This document shows, one piece after another, positions 39,890 through 48,940 of a stretch of 64,000 bases of DNA. Each line of letters opens with the position of its first letter. The stretch's first letter is position 1. The position numbers and the translations under genes were made by a program. The stretch comes from Woeseia sp. Its GTDB lineage: Bacteria; Pseudomonadota; Gammaproteobacteria; Steroidobacterales; Woeseiaceae. The stretch lies in contig JAJFKW010000002.1 of NCBI GenBank assembly GCA_021773015.1, positions 62,001 to 126,000 on the forward strand, in the 5' to 3' direction. The notes beneath the pieces are model-generated. The model did not search any database. It had not been told where the DNA came from and saw nothing but the letters and a program-made list of their open reading frames with translations.

Positions 39890-42286
39890 ATGAAACGTTG
39901 TTCCTACTACATCACCTTGGCGATTGCATGCGCCATGGCCATCCCTTCGGCTCACGCCCAGCAGGACCCCGATTCTGGTTTTGCGGCGGGATTGGAAGAA
40001 ATAATAGTGACGGCTCGAAAGCGCGATGAAAGTTTGATGGATGCCCCACTTGCAATCGCGTCATTCAATTCGGCGTCTCTAGATAAAATGGGTGCGGGAA
40101 GTCTTGAGGATCTCACACTATTTGCGGCGGGCGTCCAATTTCAGAATCAAGCTGTGGCGATACCCGGGCGCTACAACTCGGCAACGCGGTTTCGAGGAAT
40201 GTCCACGAACCTGTCGCAGCCGTCGCAGCAAATAGGCACCGTTTTCGTGGACGGTATATGGGTATCCGGTAGCGTCTTTGGCCTCGGGTTCGACGATGTA
40301 GAGCGCGTAGAGATCATACGTGGCCCGCAATCGGCTCTGTTCGGTCGCAGTACATTCGGGGGTGCAATTAATTACGTTACACGAACGCCATCACCGGAAC
40401 ATAAAGGTCGTGCAAGTGCGGAAATCGGTGACTATGGAACGTACGACGTATCCCTTGGCCACGAGGGCGCTTTGTGGAGCGACAATGTTCTTTATCGGGT
40501 ATCGGCTCGAGGATTCGGAACTGATGGTCAATACACTGCAACGAGCGATGGTGGTCCGCTTGGCAGAGAAGAGACCAAGAGTATTGCTGGGACGATTTAC
40601 GCAACGCCATCCGATCGGCTGCAAGTCAAAGTTCGGCTAAGCTATAGCGAAGACAATGATGGTGCGCCAGACGGCTTTATGCTCGGTGGTCCGCTCTCCC
40701 GCCGCGGGATGGGTCCAGATATTTACAACTGCTTCGCAAGCGGTGGTCTGAATGCGATGACGGCAAACCGTGATTTCCATTGCGGTGAAGTCCCAATGGT
40801 AAATGTAGATACGTATACCGACTCAAATACGACGCTTGATCCGGGGTTGGCAGGATTGCTGGTATTCACGAACCCGACAGCACCGCCTGAAAGCGATATT
40901 CCGACACAAAATAGTGTTGGTCTACGGCGAGATACCACGCGCATCAATTTCCAAATTGATTATGAATTCGAGAACGGAATGAGTTTCAGTTCAAGTACTG
41001 GGTTTAACCAGATTGAGGCAAACTGGATTCGCGATTCCGATTCGACGGGTTTTTCGAATGCCTGGCAACGCGACCCGCAGGTTCACGAAGACTTTACACA
41101 GGAGTTTCGTCTGGAGTCGGCTGCCGATCAGAAATTGACCTGGCTCGTCGGCGTAAATTATTTTACGTCGGAGTACTTGACGAGTGGATCGGGTGGTGCG
41201 GTTGCGGTTGATCCGAACGGCGAAACAACGGGAATTTTGTCCGGTCCGGTGGCTTTCAATGATGCGTTTGCCGAAGAGACCGGTGATGCGCTCGGGATTT
41301 TTGGCTCCGTTGGTTTTCAACTGTCTGACAACTTTTCCATTGATCTTGAAGGTCGATTCCAAAATGACGAAGTTGGACTTAACACCGCAACCTCGACCTT
41401 CGACAACGATTTCTCGACTTTTTTGCCACGTCTCATTGCACGATACCAGCCGTCGGAGTCATCTACCTTTTACGGCACATACTCGGAAGGCAATATACCG
41501 GGACTCTTTAACGTAGTTCTCGCCGTTCGCAGCCAGAACGAAATTGACCAGATTCAAGCTGTTTGCGGTTGTACGGTTGAGGTAGATGAGGAAACACTGA
41601 AAAACATCGAGTTCGGTTGGAAGCAGCGTTTGCTTGACGGTCGACTGTTGCTGAACACCGCAATTTACGCGATGAAGTGGGAGGACCAAAAGAACCTGCA
41701 AAATGTTGCCTTTACCCGTGACGATGGAACGCCGTTCGCTCAAAATGTGATTGGCTCCGTGGGCGAAACGGATCTGTTTGGTATTGAAGTAGAAGGCCAG
41801 TTTGCTGCGACCGAGAATCTGGACGGCGCATTCAGCTTGAATTACGCGAAATCTGAGTATCAAACTTACAATTGCGCGGTTGGGCTTATTCTTACCGGAG
41901 ATCAAGATTGCGCCGGAAATAGTTCCCCACGCTATCCGGAATGGAGCGGCTCACTCACAGCGACATACCATACCGCGGTTGGCGATGATTGGGAGTGGTT
42001 CGTACGCCCTGACGTCCTTTATCAGGGAAAGCAATACACCGACGAAACAAACCTCGCTTATATATCTAGCTATACACTGGTAAATCTTCGAACGGGGTTC
42101 GAGCGGGACAATCTGCGGCTGGAACTCTATGTGCGAAATCTGTTTGATGATGACAACTATCGCAGTGCTGCTACGAGAAACGACTTCTCGGGAGCCGACT
42201 TGCTCGCAAACCTGCAAAACCAGGCGTTGTTTATAACGCCAGCCGAAAAACGAACGATTGGATTTAAGGCCGTTGTAGAATTCTAG
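39890..42286 (+). CDS. TonB-dependent outer-membrane receptor, second of three
   Basis: 798 aa. Signal peptide MKRCSYYITLAIACAMAIPSAHA, TonB box EEIIVTARKRD, plug domain with VDGIWVSGSVFG and IIRGPQSALFGRSTFGGAIN, barrel ending LFITPAEKRTIGFKAVVEF. Sequence differs clearly from the first and third receptors, so it should recognise a different or differently modified ligand. First gene before the FAD monooxygenase, racemase-like and MFS genes; the 76-bp gap suggests one transcript. Confidence 0.95.
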   Translation: MKRCSYYITLAIACAMAIPSAHAQQDPDSGFAAGLEEIIVTARKRDESLMDAPLAIASFNSASLDKMGAGSLEDLTLFAAGVQFQNQAVAIPGRYNSATRFRGMSTNLSQPSQQIGTVFVDGIWVSGSVFGLGFDDVERVEIIRGPQSALFGRSTFGGAINYVTRTPSPEHKGRASAEIGDYGTYDVSLGHEGALWSDNVLYRVSARGFGTDGQYTATSDGGPLGREETKSIAGTIYATPSDRLQVKVRLSYSEDNDGAPDGFMLGGPLSRRGMGPDIYNCFASGGLNAMTANRDFHCGEVPMVNVDTYTDSNTTLDPGLAGLLVFTNPTAPPESDIPTQNSVGLRRDTTRINFQIDYEFENGMSFSSSTGFNQIEANWIRDSDSTGFSNAWQRDPQVHEDFTQEFRLESAADQKLTWLVGVNYFTSEYLTSGSGGAVAVDPNGETTGILSGPVAFNDAFAEETGDALGIFGSVGFQLSDNFSIDLEGRFQNDEVGLNTATSTFDNDFSTFLPRLIARYQPSESSTFYGTYSEGNIPGLFNVVLAVRSQNEIDQIQAVCGCTVEVDEETLKNIEFGWKQRLLDGRLLLNTAIYAMKWEDQKNLQNVAFTRDDGTPFAQNVIGSVGETDLFGIEVEGQFAATENLDGAFSLNYAKSEYQTYNCAVGLILTGDQDCAGNSSPRYPEWSGSLTATYHTAVGDDWEWFVRPDVLYQGKQYTDETNLAYISSYTLVNLRTGFERDNLRLELYVRNLFDDDNYRSAATRNDFSGADLLANLQNQALFITPAEKRTIGFKAVVEF

Positions 42287-42362
42287 GTGGCGATGGCCAA
42301 TGACAAGCCGAATTGGGCGCAATCTAACGACCCTGCTCGATTGATCAAAGAGGGTTAGCGTC

Positions 42363-43562
42363 TTGGTTCGTTCTGAGGTGATTGTTGCCGGTGCAGGTCC
42401 GGTTGGAACGGTTGTCGCCTATGCGCTGGCGCTGCGCGGTATCGATGTGCTCCTGCTTGAAGCTAGCGCGACGTGCGAAGATGACATGCGGGCGTCCACA
42501 ATACATTCATCCACGCTGTCGTTGCTGAACGGAATAGGCATCACTGATCGACTGATCGACGTCGGACTAAAGGCGCCCCTATATCAATACCGTATCCGGT
42601 CGACCAATGAGGTGCTGGAATTCGATCTCGGAGAACTCAGCGACGTTCTGGAGTTTCCTTTTCGTCTGCAATGCGAGCAATTCAAGCTGGCGCGGCTGCT
42701 GGCGCACGAATTGGAGGCTAGCCCGAATGCGAATGTCTTGTTTAACCATGATATCAAATCGTTCAAACAGGACGCCGCCGGCGTTGTGGTTGAGGCTGAA
42801 ACGCCAGCAGGTAGTCGGTCGTTTCAGTGTGACTATCTGATTGCGGCAGACGGTGCCAGGAGCACGATTCGACGCCAGTTAGATGTCAGTTTCGATGGCT
42901 TTACCTATCCTGAGAGTTTTCTCACGCTTAGCACTGGCGCCGATTTGGCTGCCTATTTTGACAATCTCAGCTTCGTCAACTACGTCTCGGACCCGGAGGA
43001 GTGGTACGTTTTGCTGAAGGTTCCGAGTGCCTGGCGAATTCTAATTCCTGTGGACGAGTCGGAGGACGACGCATACACGATTAGCGATCGGAAAACCGCT
43101 CGACTATTCCAGGGGTTACTTGGCGATGACACGCCGATTGAGACAAACCATCGTACGATTTACCGTGTTCATCAGCGCGTGGTAAGTAAGATGAATCATG
43201 GCCGCGTACTGCTCGCCGGTGATTCGGCGCACCTGAACAATCCGCTGGGTGGCTTTGGCATGAATGGCGGAATTCACGATGCAATGAATCTTGCTGCCAA
43301 GTTAGACGATATCTTGCGCAACAATCGTAACGCCGAGGAACTGCTGGGACTGTATGATCGGCAACGCCGGACGGTAATGCACCAGTTCGTGCAGGCACAA
43401 ACTATTCGCAACAAAAAAATGATTGAAGAATCAGGAAAAGAAAGTCGTAGACAGCAGTGGGATGAAATGCGAGCAATACACAGTGACTCAGGCCGCCGGA
43501 GAGACTACATGATGAGACAATCTATGATGCAGAGCCTCAAGGCAGAGGCGGAAATTCGTTGA
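42363..43562 (+). CDS. Class A FAD-dependent aromatic/heterocycle monooxygenase
   Basis: 399 aa from a TTG at 42363 (GAGGG 8 nt upstream). GAGPVGTVVAYALA (about 10-23) is the FAD Rossmann motif, IAADGARSTIRRQL the middle DG motif, and GDSAHLNNPLGGFGMNGG (about 286-303) the flavin-binding GD motif. Length and order fit the p-hydroxybenzoate hydroxylase fold without the thioredoxin-like tail of phenol hydroxylases; 2-methyl-3-hydroxypyridine carboxylate oxygenase and urate hydroxylase have this size. It would hydroxylate or open a ring using NAD(P)H and O2. Confidence 0.92.
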   Translation: MVRSEVIVAGAGPVGTVVAYALALRGIDVLLLEASATCEDDMRASTIHSSTLSLLNGIGITDRLIDVGLKAPLYQYRIRSTNEVLEFDLGELSDVLEFPFRLQCEQFKLARLLAHELEASPNANVLFNHDIKSFKQDAAGVVVEAETPAGSRSFQCDYLIAADGARSTIRRQLDVSFDGFTYPESFLTLSTGADLAAYFDNLSFVNYVSDPEEWYVLLKVPSAWRILIPVDESEDDAYTISDRKTARLFQGLLGDDTPIETNHRTIYRVHQRVVSKMNHGRVLLAGDSAHLNNPLGGFGMNGGIHDAMNLAAKLDDILRNNRNAEELLGLYDRQRRTVMHQFVQAQTIRNKKMIEESGKESRRQQWDEMRAIHSDSGRRRDYMMRQSMMQSLKAEAEIR

Positions 43563-43595
43563 CTGCAATCAGCAGAGCAGAATCAGGCCTTATGC

Positions 43596-44342
43596 ATGGC
43601 TGATGTCCTAGGTTGGCGGGCCGTATTCGGCGTTCTTGGGCCATCGACAAACACCGTTGTGCAACCTGAATTCGATGATATGCGACCAGCGGGTGTCACT
43701 AATCACTACAGTCGAATTTACACACCGAATGCAAATGCCGTGAGTAATGAAACGTTCATGCAAGCCACGTCTGTTATCGGAGAGAACGTGCTGGATGCCG
43801 TCGATAGCGTGATGACATGTTCGCCCGATTACCTTGTAATGGGCATGTCTGCAATTACGTTTTACGATGGCCGGAAGGGTGCTGACGATTTTCAACGCAA
43901 AGTGGAGCGAAGATCTTCGGTGGGCGTCAGCATCGGTTCGCACGCAACGGCTGCAGCTTTGCGTGCGTATGACGGTATCAAACGAATCGCCTTTCTTTCG
44001 CCCTACTTTCCGGCCGCAAATGAGCAGGTCCGATTGTATTTCGAGGATTGCGGCTTCACCGTCAGTGCCGATTATTGTTTGCAGTGCCCAACTTGGACGG
44101 ATATCGCGCAAGTTGTGCCCGAAAAATTAATGTCTGTTCTTGATTCGCTAGACAGCCCGGATGTTGATGCTCTGGTGCAGGTCGGAACCAACCTGCCAAT
44201 GGCTGCTCTGGCGGCACAGGCTGAGAAGAAATATCAGAAACCCGTTATCGCCATCAATACTGCGACGTACTGGCATGCGCTACGCGCAAACGGAATTCTC
44301 GAAACGGTCTCGGGATTCGGTAGTTTGTTGCGGGAGCACTAG
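43596..44342 (+). CDS. Asp/Glu racemase superfamily protein, arylmalonate decarboxylase/maleate isomerase-like
   Basis: 248 aa. GVLGPSTNTVVQPEFD and PAGVTNHYSRIYTPN fit the Amdase/maleate cis-trans isomerase branch. That branch uses one or two cysteines. At the positions where I expect them the sequence reads VMGMSAITF and LVQVGTNLPM, with no Cys; cysteines instead occur in VMTCSPDY and LQCPTW. Either the alignment I hold in mind is off, or this is a subgroup with altered chemistry. Located after a monooxygenase, an isomerisation of an unsaturated diacid or a decarboxylation would make sense. Confidence 0.82.
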   Translation: MADVLGWRAVFGVLGPSTNTVVQPEFDDMRPAGVTNHYSRIYTPNANAVSNETFMQATSVIGENVLDAVDSVMTCSPDYLVMGMSAITFYDGRKGADDFQRKVERRSSVGVSIGSHATAAALRAYDGIKRIAFLSPYFPAANEQVRLYFEDCGFTVSADYCLQCPTWTDIAQVVPEKLMSVLDSLDSPDVDALVQVGTNLPMAALAAQAEKKYQKPVIAINTATYWHALRANGILETVSGFGSLLREH

Positions 44343-44348
44343 GCTGCG

Positions 44349-45560
44349 GTGAATTTCATGAGTGAATTTCGTGTTGGTGGTCGTGCGCTATTGGGCTCAA
44401 TGGTCGGCGCGGGCTGTGGGTTGTCATCCGTTAGTTTCTACACGCATGGCGTATTCGCTGTTGCTATGTCGAGCGATACGGGCTGGAGTCGCGGCGATGT
44501 TCAGCTAGGCGTCACTATTATGATATTGATGGCAATTGTTACGGCGCCAGTTGCAGGTGTGTTGGTCGACCGATACGGTGCACGCCGAGTGGCTTTGATC
44601 TCAATGCCGCTCTATGGATTGGCGCTTGCATCGCTCGCGCTGACCGGCGATCACCTTGGTTTGTATTACGCCGGCTGGGCGGTCATGTCCGTGCTCGGCG
44701 CGGGCACGCTGCCAGTTACGTGGACACGAGTTGTGACCGGATGGTTTGACCAACATCGTGGAATCGCATTGGGTATCACGCTTGCGGGTACTGGTATTGC
44801 AGCGACCTTGGGCCCTAGCTATGTGACTTCGCTGATTGGTGCCTACGGATGGCGTGGTGCATACCTATTGCTTGCAGGAACGATTCTGCTCATCTCGATT
44901 CCAGCATTATTTCTATTGCTACGAGAGCGGCAGCTCGCGAGCGTATCTCGAGTGGAATCAAGGATTACGACTGAGTCGCCGGCCGCTGTTTTTTCGGGTT
45001 ATCGCTTTTGGATGATTGGAGCGGCGCTGGTGTTGGCCGCAGCTGGAATTTCGGGGCTTATAACAAACTCGGTTTCACTCCTGACGGATCGCGGTTTGAC
45101 TATTGTCGATGCAGCTCGCTACGCAGGACTAATTGGCATAAGCGTTATTGCCGGGCGCCTGCTCGTTGGCGCGCTCCTAGATCGAATTTGGGCCCCTTTG
45201 GTCGCAGCGATTTTTCTCGCTGCTCCGGCCATTGCGGCATTGATTCTGACGGGCTCGAACACGTCGCCGTCCTATGTCTCGGCCTCGATGATCATTATTG
45301 GACTTGCTGCGGGAGCTGAGCTGGATCTGCTTGCGTATCTCGTCAGTCGTTATTTCGGGTTGCGGCGCTACGGTACGTATTACGGCGCGCTCTACATTTT
45401 CTTTTCGATAGGCGCAGGACTTGCGCCTGTAAGTTTTGGCATGGTCTACGACTACTATGGTAGCTATGTGCCGATTTTAAACATCGTAGCCGGAATGTCC
45501 GTGGCGGGTGCCGCACTTATGCTGACACTCGGGAAATATCCGCAACTAGACAACGATTAG
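44349..45560 (+). CDS. MFS transporter, second
   Basis: 403 aa, 12 predicted helices. TM2-TM3 loop DRYGARRVALISMP is a textbook MFS motif A. VTGWFDQHRGIALGITLAGTG (about 128-148, quoted partly: GWFDQHRGIALGIT) is typical of monocarboxylate/oxalate-formate type transporters. Starts at a GTG 6 bp after the racemase-like gene; an ATG three codons later is an alternative. The 3' end overlaps the opposite-strand M24 gene by 15 bp. Likely imports the acid or heterocycle processed by the neighbours. Confidence 0.88.
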   Translation: MNFMSEFRVGGRALLGSMVGAGCGLSSVSFYTHGVFAVAMSSDTGWSRGDVQLGVTIMILMAIVTAPVAGVLVDRYGARRVALISMPLYGLALASLALTGDHLGLYYAGWAVMSVLGAGTLPVTWTRVVTGWFDQHRGIALGITLAGTGIAATLGPSYVTSLIGAYGWRGAYLLLAGTILLISIPALFLLLRERQLASVSRVESRITTESPAAVFSGYRFWMIGAALVLAAAGISGLITNSVSLLTDRGLTIVDAARYAGLIGISVIAGRLLVGALLDRIWAPLVAAIFLAAPAIAALILTGSNTSPSYVSASMIIIGLAAGAELDLLAYLVSRYFGLRRYGTYYGALYIFFSIGAGLAPVSFGMVYDYYGSYVPILNIVAGMSVAGAALMLTLGKYPQLDND

Positions 45561-46931
45561 TGCATCGTCCATTGTGGCGAGCGGTTCCGCTCCGTCAGCG
45601 GTAATTCGGATCAGGTCTTCCAGGTGGCAAGACCCCCAACCGAGCTCCATGCTCGGAAAGTCAACGGTCATCGTCATGTTTTCACGAAGTACCAAATCGT
45701 CTTTGACTGTAAACGGAAGGCCGTCTCGATAGGGTTCATCGGTATGTTGCAGGCCGACGGAATGCGGCGTTATTCCGACCTTTGCTTCAGGTAGTCCGGT
45801 CTTTCTCATTGCCGATCGCGCGATTCTTTGAATATCGGAATAACGTGTGCCAGGTCGCATTGCTTCAAACGCCGCGCTCCAGCCCGCATTGATCAGTGCT
45901 GCCCGCTGTCGGAGTTTGGTTGACGGTTCCCCGAGACAAACAGTGCGGCCGAAATCACCGTGATAATTGTTGATTTGACACACAGCGTCGAAAAGTATGG
46001 GTTCTCCTTCAATGCACTGTGCATTGGGCAGGCCGCCGACGCCACCGGCAACTAACCACATTGGTGTTGCGCCCCTTTTGGCTACTTCGATCCCGAAAAT
46101 CTGATTGATGTCAGCGTGAGTTGCACCCGGTTGAAGTTTTCGGATTGTTGCGATTGACGCCGCTTGATTCACACGGGCTATCGTTCGCATATGAGAAATT
46201 TCAGTCTCCGATTTCACAACGCGAATTTTTCGGAAGGTATTGTCGCCGTCAATGCACGTCACTCCGTCAAAGCCGATGCTTCGAAGCAAATCGGCAATAC
46301 GCATATCGTCAACGGCGATGCGTCCTTTCTCAAGTCCGCATTCTCGCAATGCTCTCGCCAAGGCGTAGACCGGCGATGCTTCAAGAGAGTCGCGTGATTG
46401 TTCGCCCGCAGCGAGCCAGCGCCGTTCGCGATCAGATAGCGCAGCAGGTGTCGATGGCCAGATCGACCCAAACTCTCTGGTCGCCTCGGGCGCCTCATCC
46501 CATAGTTGCGATTCGGCGTAAGGTTCCCAGTCAATCGGTGCACTGTACGCAATGACCGGAGGGTAATCCCGCTCGGCATTGCTAATGGCCCATTGGTCTA
46601 CGCTCGAAGTTACGAGAGCGGACGCGCGATTCTCGTCGCGTGGAAATACACCAAAGCTGGCGTATGGGAACTGCATCTTACTGAGGAAGCTCTGATAATT
46701 GGTCAGGTAAAAAACATTGACGCTACTCATTGCGACCAGGCCATCTATTCCGGCGTTTCGCATGACCTCGCGGGCCCACGGTTCATTCGTTAGTTTTCCG
46801 GGGTTAATGTTGGGTTGCGCGAATTTACCGGCATCTACGTTGTCGCTAACGGCATTGTCGCCAACGCAACCGGAGGCAGCGATCATTGAGCTGCCAGCGA
46901 GTGCCGTTTTCAGTAGGTCTCTTCGCTTCAT
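45546..46931 (-). CDS. Exported M24-family metallopeptidase/creatinase-fold protein (Tat/lipobox signal)
   Basis: 461 aa. MKRRDLLKTALAGSSMIAASGC has a twin-Arg-like start and a lipobox-type cysteine at residue 22, so the enzyme is likely exported folded and lipid-anchored. The pita-bread domain shows metal-ligand positions: D...D in FDAVCQINNYHGDFGR, H in ITPHSVGLQH, then MTVDFPS (Asp where most have Glu) and HLEDLIRI. The fold covers Xaa-Pro peptidases, creatinase and DMSP lyases such as DddP. GGAGG upstream of the ATG. Runs against the flow of the cluster. Confidence 0.85.
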   Translation of the reverse strand: MKRRDLLKTALAGSSMIAASGCVGDNAVSDNVDAGKFAQPNINPGKLTNEPWAREVMRNAGIDGLVAMSSVNVFYLTNYQSFLSKMQFPYASFGVFPRDENRASALVTSSVDQWAISNAERDYPPVIAYSAPIDWEPYAESQLWDEAPEATREFGSIWPSTPAALSDRERRWLAAGEQSRDSLEASPVYALARALRECGLEKGRIAVDDMRIADLLRSIGFDGVTCIDGDNTFRKIRVVKSETEISHMRTIARVNQAASIATIRKLQPGATHADINQIFGIEVAKRGATPMWLVAGGVGGLPNAQCIEGEPILFDAVCQINNYHGDFGRTVCLGEPSTKLRQRAALINAGWSAAFEAMRPGTRYSDIQRIARSAMRKTGLPEAKVGITPHSVGLQHTDEPYRDGLPFTVKDDLVLRENMTMTVDFPSMELGWGSCHLEDLIRITADGAEPLATMDDALIVV

Positions 46932-47064
46932 CGCATGGTCCTCCGCTAAAAACTATACAAAACTCAAAGTCGTTTTCGTTAACCGGTCTGTCGCATGTAT
47001 CAATAGTGGACATAGGCTACACTACGATTGCGGGCCAGGCCCGACGTTTGAGAGTCTTTGTTCG
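46932..47064. promoter_or_regulatory. Divergent promoter region between M24 and deacetylase genes
   Basis: 133 bp from which the two genes read apart. It contains AAAACTATACAAAACT at 46948-46963, whose TATACAA core also occurs in the dyad before the third receptor (48905-48919). A shared regulator is possible but based on only seven bases. Confidence 0.35.
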
Positions 47065-47979
47065 ATGAGATACCCCTACATTCCGATTAGCCAACGAGGG
47101 CCACTATTTTGGCCCGACGGCCAGCGACTGGCCTTAATGTTGACCATCAATCTGGAGACCTGGGACCTGACCAAAGATACGGATCAGCCGTATTACGCTG
47201 GCGGACCACCGATACTTCCAGATCTGCTACCGGGCCGCATTCCCGATTTTCCGAACTTTATGTGGCGAGAGTACGGCCAGCGAGTTGGGGTATGGCGATT
47301 GTTTGAGGTTTTTGACTCTCTTGGTGTCGTCCCGGCCTGCACTGTCAATGCCGCAACGTGCGAGCGCCGCACGGCAATGGTCGACGCGGCACTAGAACGT
47401 GGTTGCGAAATCATTCCGCACAACTTTGAGCAGGGCGAGCTCTTGACGAATTACTACGACGACCCTGACCGTGAAGAGGAAGTCATCGTCAAGACGCTCG
47501 AAGTATATCGGCGCACAACCGGCCGTGAACCCAAAGGGTGGCTGTCATCGTCATTGCGCGGAACACAGAATACGGCAGGTATTTTGGCAAAGCACGGTCT
47601 GGAATTTTATTGTGACGCGATGAACGACGATCAACCGTACCTCATTGCAACCGACCATGGCGACATCGTTTCCGTGCCGTATAGCAATGAAATAAACGAT
47701 TTTACTATTCTGACGCGACGTGGTCATACGACTAGCGAGTATCGCGACATTCTCGTCGAAGAAATGAGCGTTCTTTATCAAGAGAGCGAAACAAGCGCGC
47801 GGCTAATGAATGTAGGGCTACATCCGCATGTGTCGGGGAGAGCGTATCGGATTCGAGCGTTGCGTGATTTTTTAGCGGCAGCAAAAGAACGTGATGGTAT
47901 TTGGTGGGCGACCCGCGAGGAGGTTGCCGCTTGTTACCGGAAGCAGCATATGCAACACATATCGGTTGAATCGGCATAG
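47065..47979 (+). CDS. Polysaccharide deacetylase-fold enzyme (PuuE/allantoinase-like)
   Basis: 304 aa from the ATG at 47065; longer upstream frames run antisense to the M24 gene. MLTINLETWDL (about 28-38) holds the region of the usual Asp motif, EIIPHNFEQGELL (about 114-126) the H-containing motif 2, and WLSSSLRGTQNTAGIL a third region. Non-sugar members such as PuuE hydrolyse allantoin and other cyclic amides. In a cluster with HyuA/HyuB and isochorismatase-type amidases, a ring-amide hydrolase is more likely than a sugar deacetylase. Confidence 0.82.
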   Translation: MRYPYIPISQRGPLFWPDGQRLALMLTINLETWDLTKDTDQPYYAGGPPILPDLLPGRIPDFPNFMWREYGQRVGVWRLFEVFDSLGVVPACTVNAATCERRTAMVDAALERGCEIIPHNFEQGELLTNYYDDPDREEEVIVKTLEVYRRTTGREPKGWLSSSLRGTQNTAGILAKHGLEFYCDAMNDDQPYLIATDHGDIVSVPYSNEINDFTILTRRGHTTSEYRDILVEEMSVLYQESETSARLMNVGLHPHVSGRAYRIRALRDFLAAAKERDGIWWATREEVAACYRKQHMQHISVESA

Positions 47980-47995
47980 ACGTCAGACGATTCCT

Positions 47996-48781
47996 CTAAA
48001 CTTCACGTCCCTGCTGTCTTTCAATATGCAGCTTGATTCGATGCGATATGCGGCCTGCAGCGCCCTGTAGGTCGGGGAGAAATAAATTTACCGCTTCGGT
48101 TGATTTCATTACTGTTCGCGCATAGCGGATAGTGACGGCACCACGAACGATGTCCGGAGCGGTGAGTATTGGTACAGAAATTGCGGTTAGATCGGAAAGG
48201 CGCCGCGACCGGTGGTTGATTGAATAGCCGTCCGCGCAAATCTTCTTGAACGCTTTTTCCAGTGTGCCGCGCTGATCTATTATCTGTTGGTATTTTGAAT
48301 CGCCCTTCGCAAGCATCTCCAATATTACTTTTCTACGTGTCTTGGGCATGTAGGCCAGAATGCATCTGCCTGATGCGGTACGTAGTAACGGCATCCGGTA
48401 ACCGATAGTGAATCGCTCGTTTGCTAATGGACTTTCCTGATCGGTATTTTCACGAACGATAAGATCGATTCCGGAGATCGTTGCCAGCGTAACGGGCCAG
48501 CTAAATTTCTTGGTAATTCGGCTCAAATACGGATGGCTAACATTGGCCATATGGTCTTCATCGGTGAAACCATCGCTTAGTGTCCGTACTTTCAGAGTCA
48601 TCCTGAAGCGACCGTCAGATGCATGTTGGTAGATGTACCCCTTATCCCGCAACGTATCCAGTATTCGATAGACAGTCGCACGCGGTGCTCCCACGTCTCG
48701 CGCCAGTTCAGCAGCGCTTGCGCTGTCGCGCTTGTTCAGCAGGGACAGTACGTCGAGTCCACGGCCAAGAGATCGAATCAT
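47996..48781 (-). CDS. IclR-family transcriptional regulator
   Basis: 261 aa. N-terminal winged helix GLDVLSLLNKRDSASAAELA and APRATVYRILDTLRDKGY (about 8-48), then the IclR effector domain with RTASGRCILAYMPKTRR and ICADGYSINHRSRRLSDLTAISVP (quoted partly: YSINHRSRRL). Divergent from the third receptor operon, 159 bp away, so it likely controls that operon and itself. IclR proteins commonly sense aromatic or acid intermediates. Confidence 0.93.
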   Translation of the reverse strand: MIRSLGRGLDVLSLLNKRDSASAAELARDVGAPRATVYRILDTLRDKGYIYQHASDGRFRMTLKVRTLSDGFTDEDHMANVSHPYLSRITKKFSWPVTLATISGIDLIVRENTDQESPLANERFTIGYRMPLLRTASGRCILAYMPKTRRKVILEMLAKGDSKYQQIIDQRGTLEKAFKKICADGYSINHRSRRLSDLTAISVPILTAPDIVRGAVTIRYARTVMKSTEAVNLFLPDLQGAAGRISHRIKLHIERQQGREV

Positions 48782-48904
48782 CGTTACTCTCTAAATTGAG
48801 CCGCACTAGTGACCAGGCTAGGCAGCCGGTCGCTGAGCGTCGAGCTTGCAGTTGTTCAAATTCTTCTTTAAGGTCCTAATGTTCTAACAATAGATCAAAA
48901 CATC

Positions 48905-48919
48905 AACTTTATACAAGTT
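48905..48919. promoter_or_regulatory. Dyad AACTTTATACAAGTT upstream of third receptor
   Basis: AACTT and AAGTT arms around TATAC, 22 bp before the receptor ATG. The form ACTTGTATA-like dyad is what HutC-type GntR proteins often bind, so the operon's own GntR (56709-57482) is a candidate. IclR from the other side is an alternative. Confidence 0.4.
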
Positions 48920-48940
48920 TAGGCCGTTCGGGGGAAGAAT

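Noticed and set aside
46717-47064. Upstream extension of the deacetylase-like frame
   Set aside because: The first 116 codons are antisense to the M24 gene; the ATG at 47065 begins the conserved domain.
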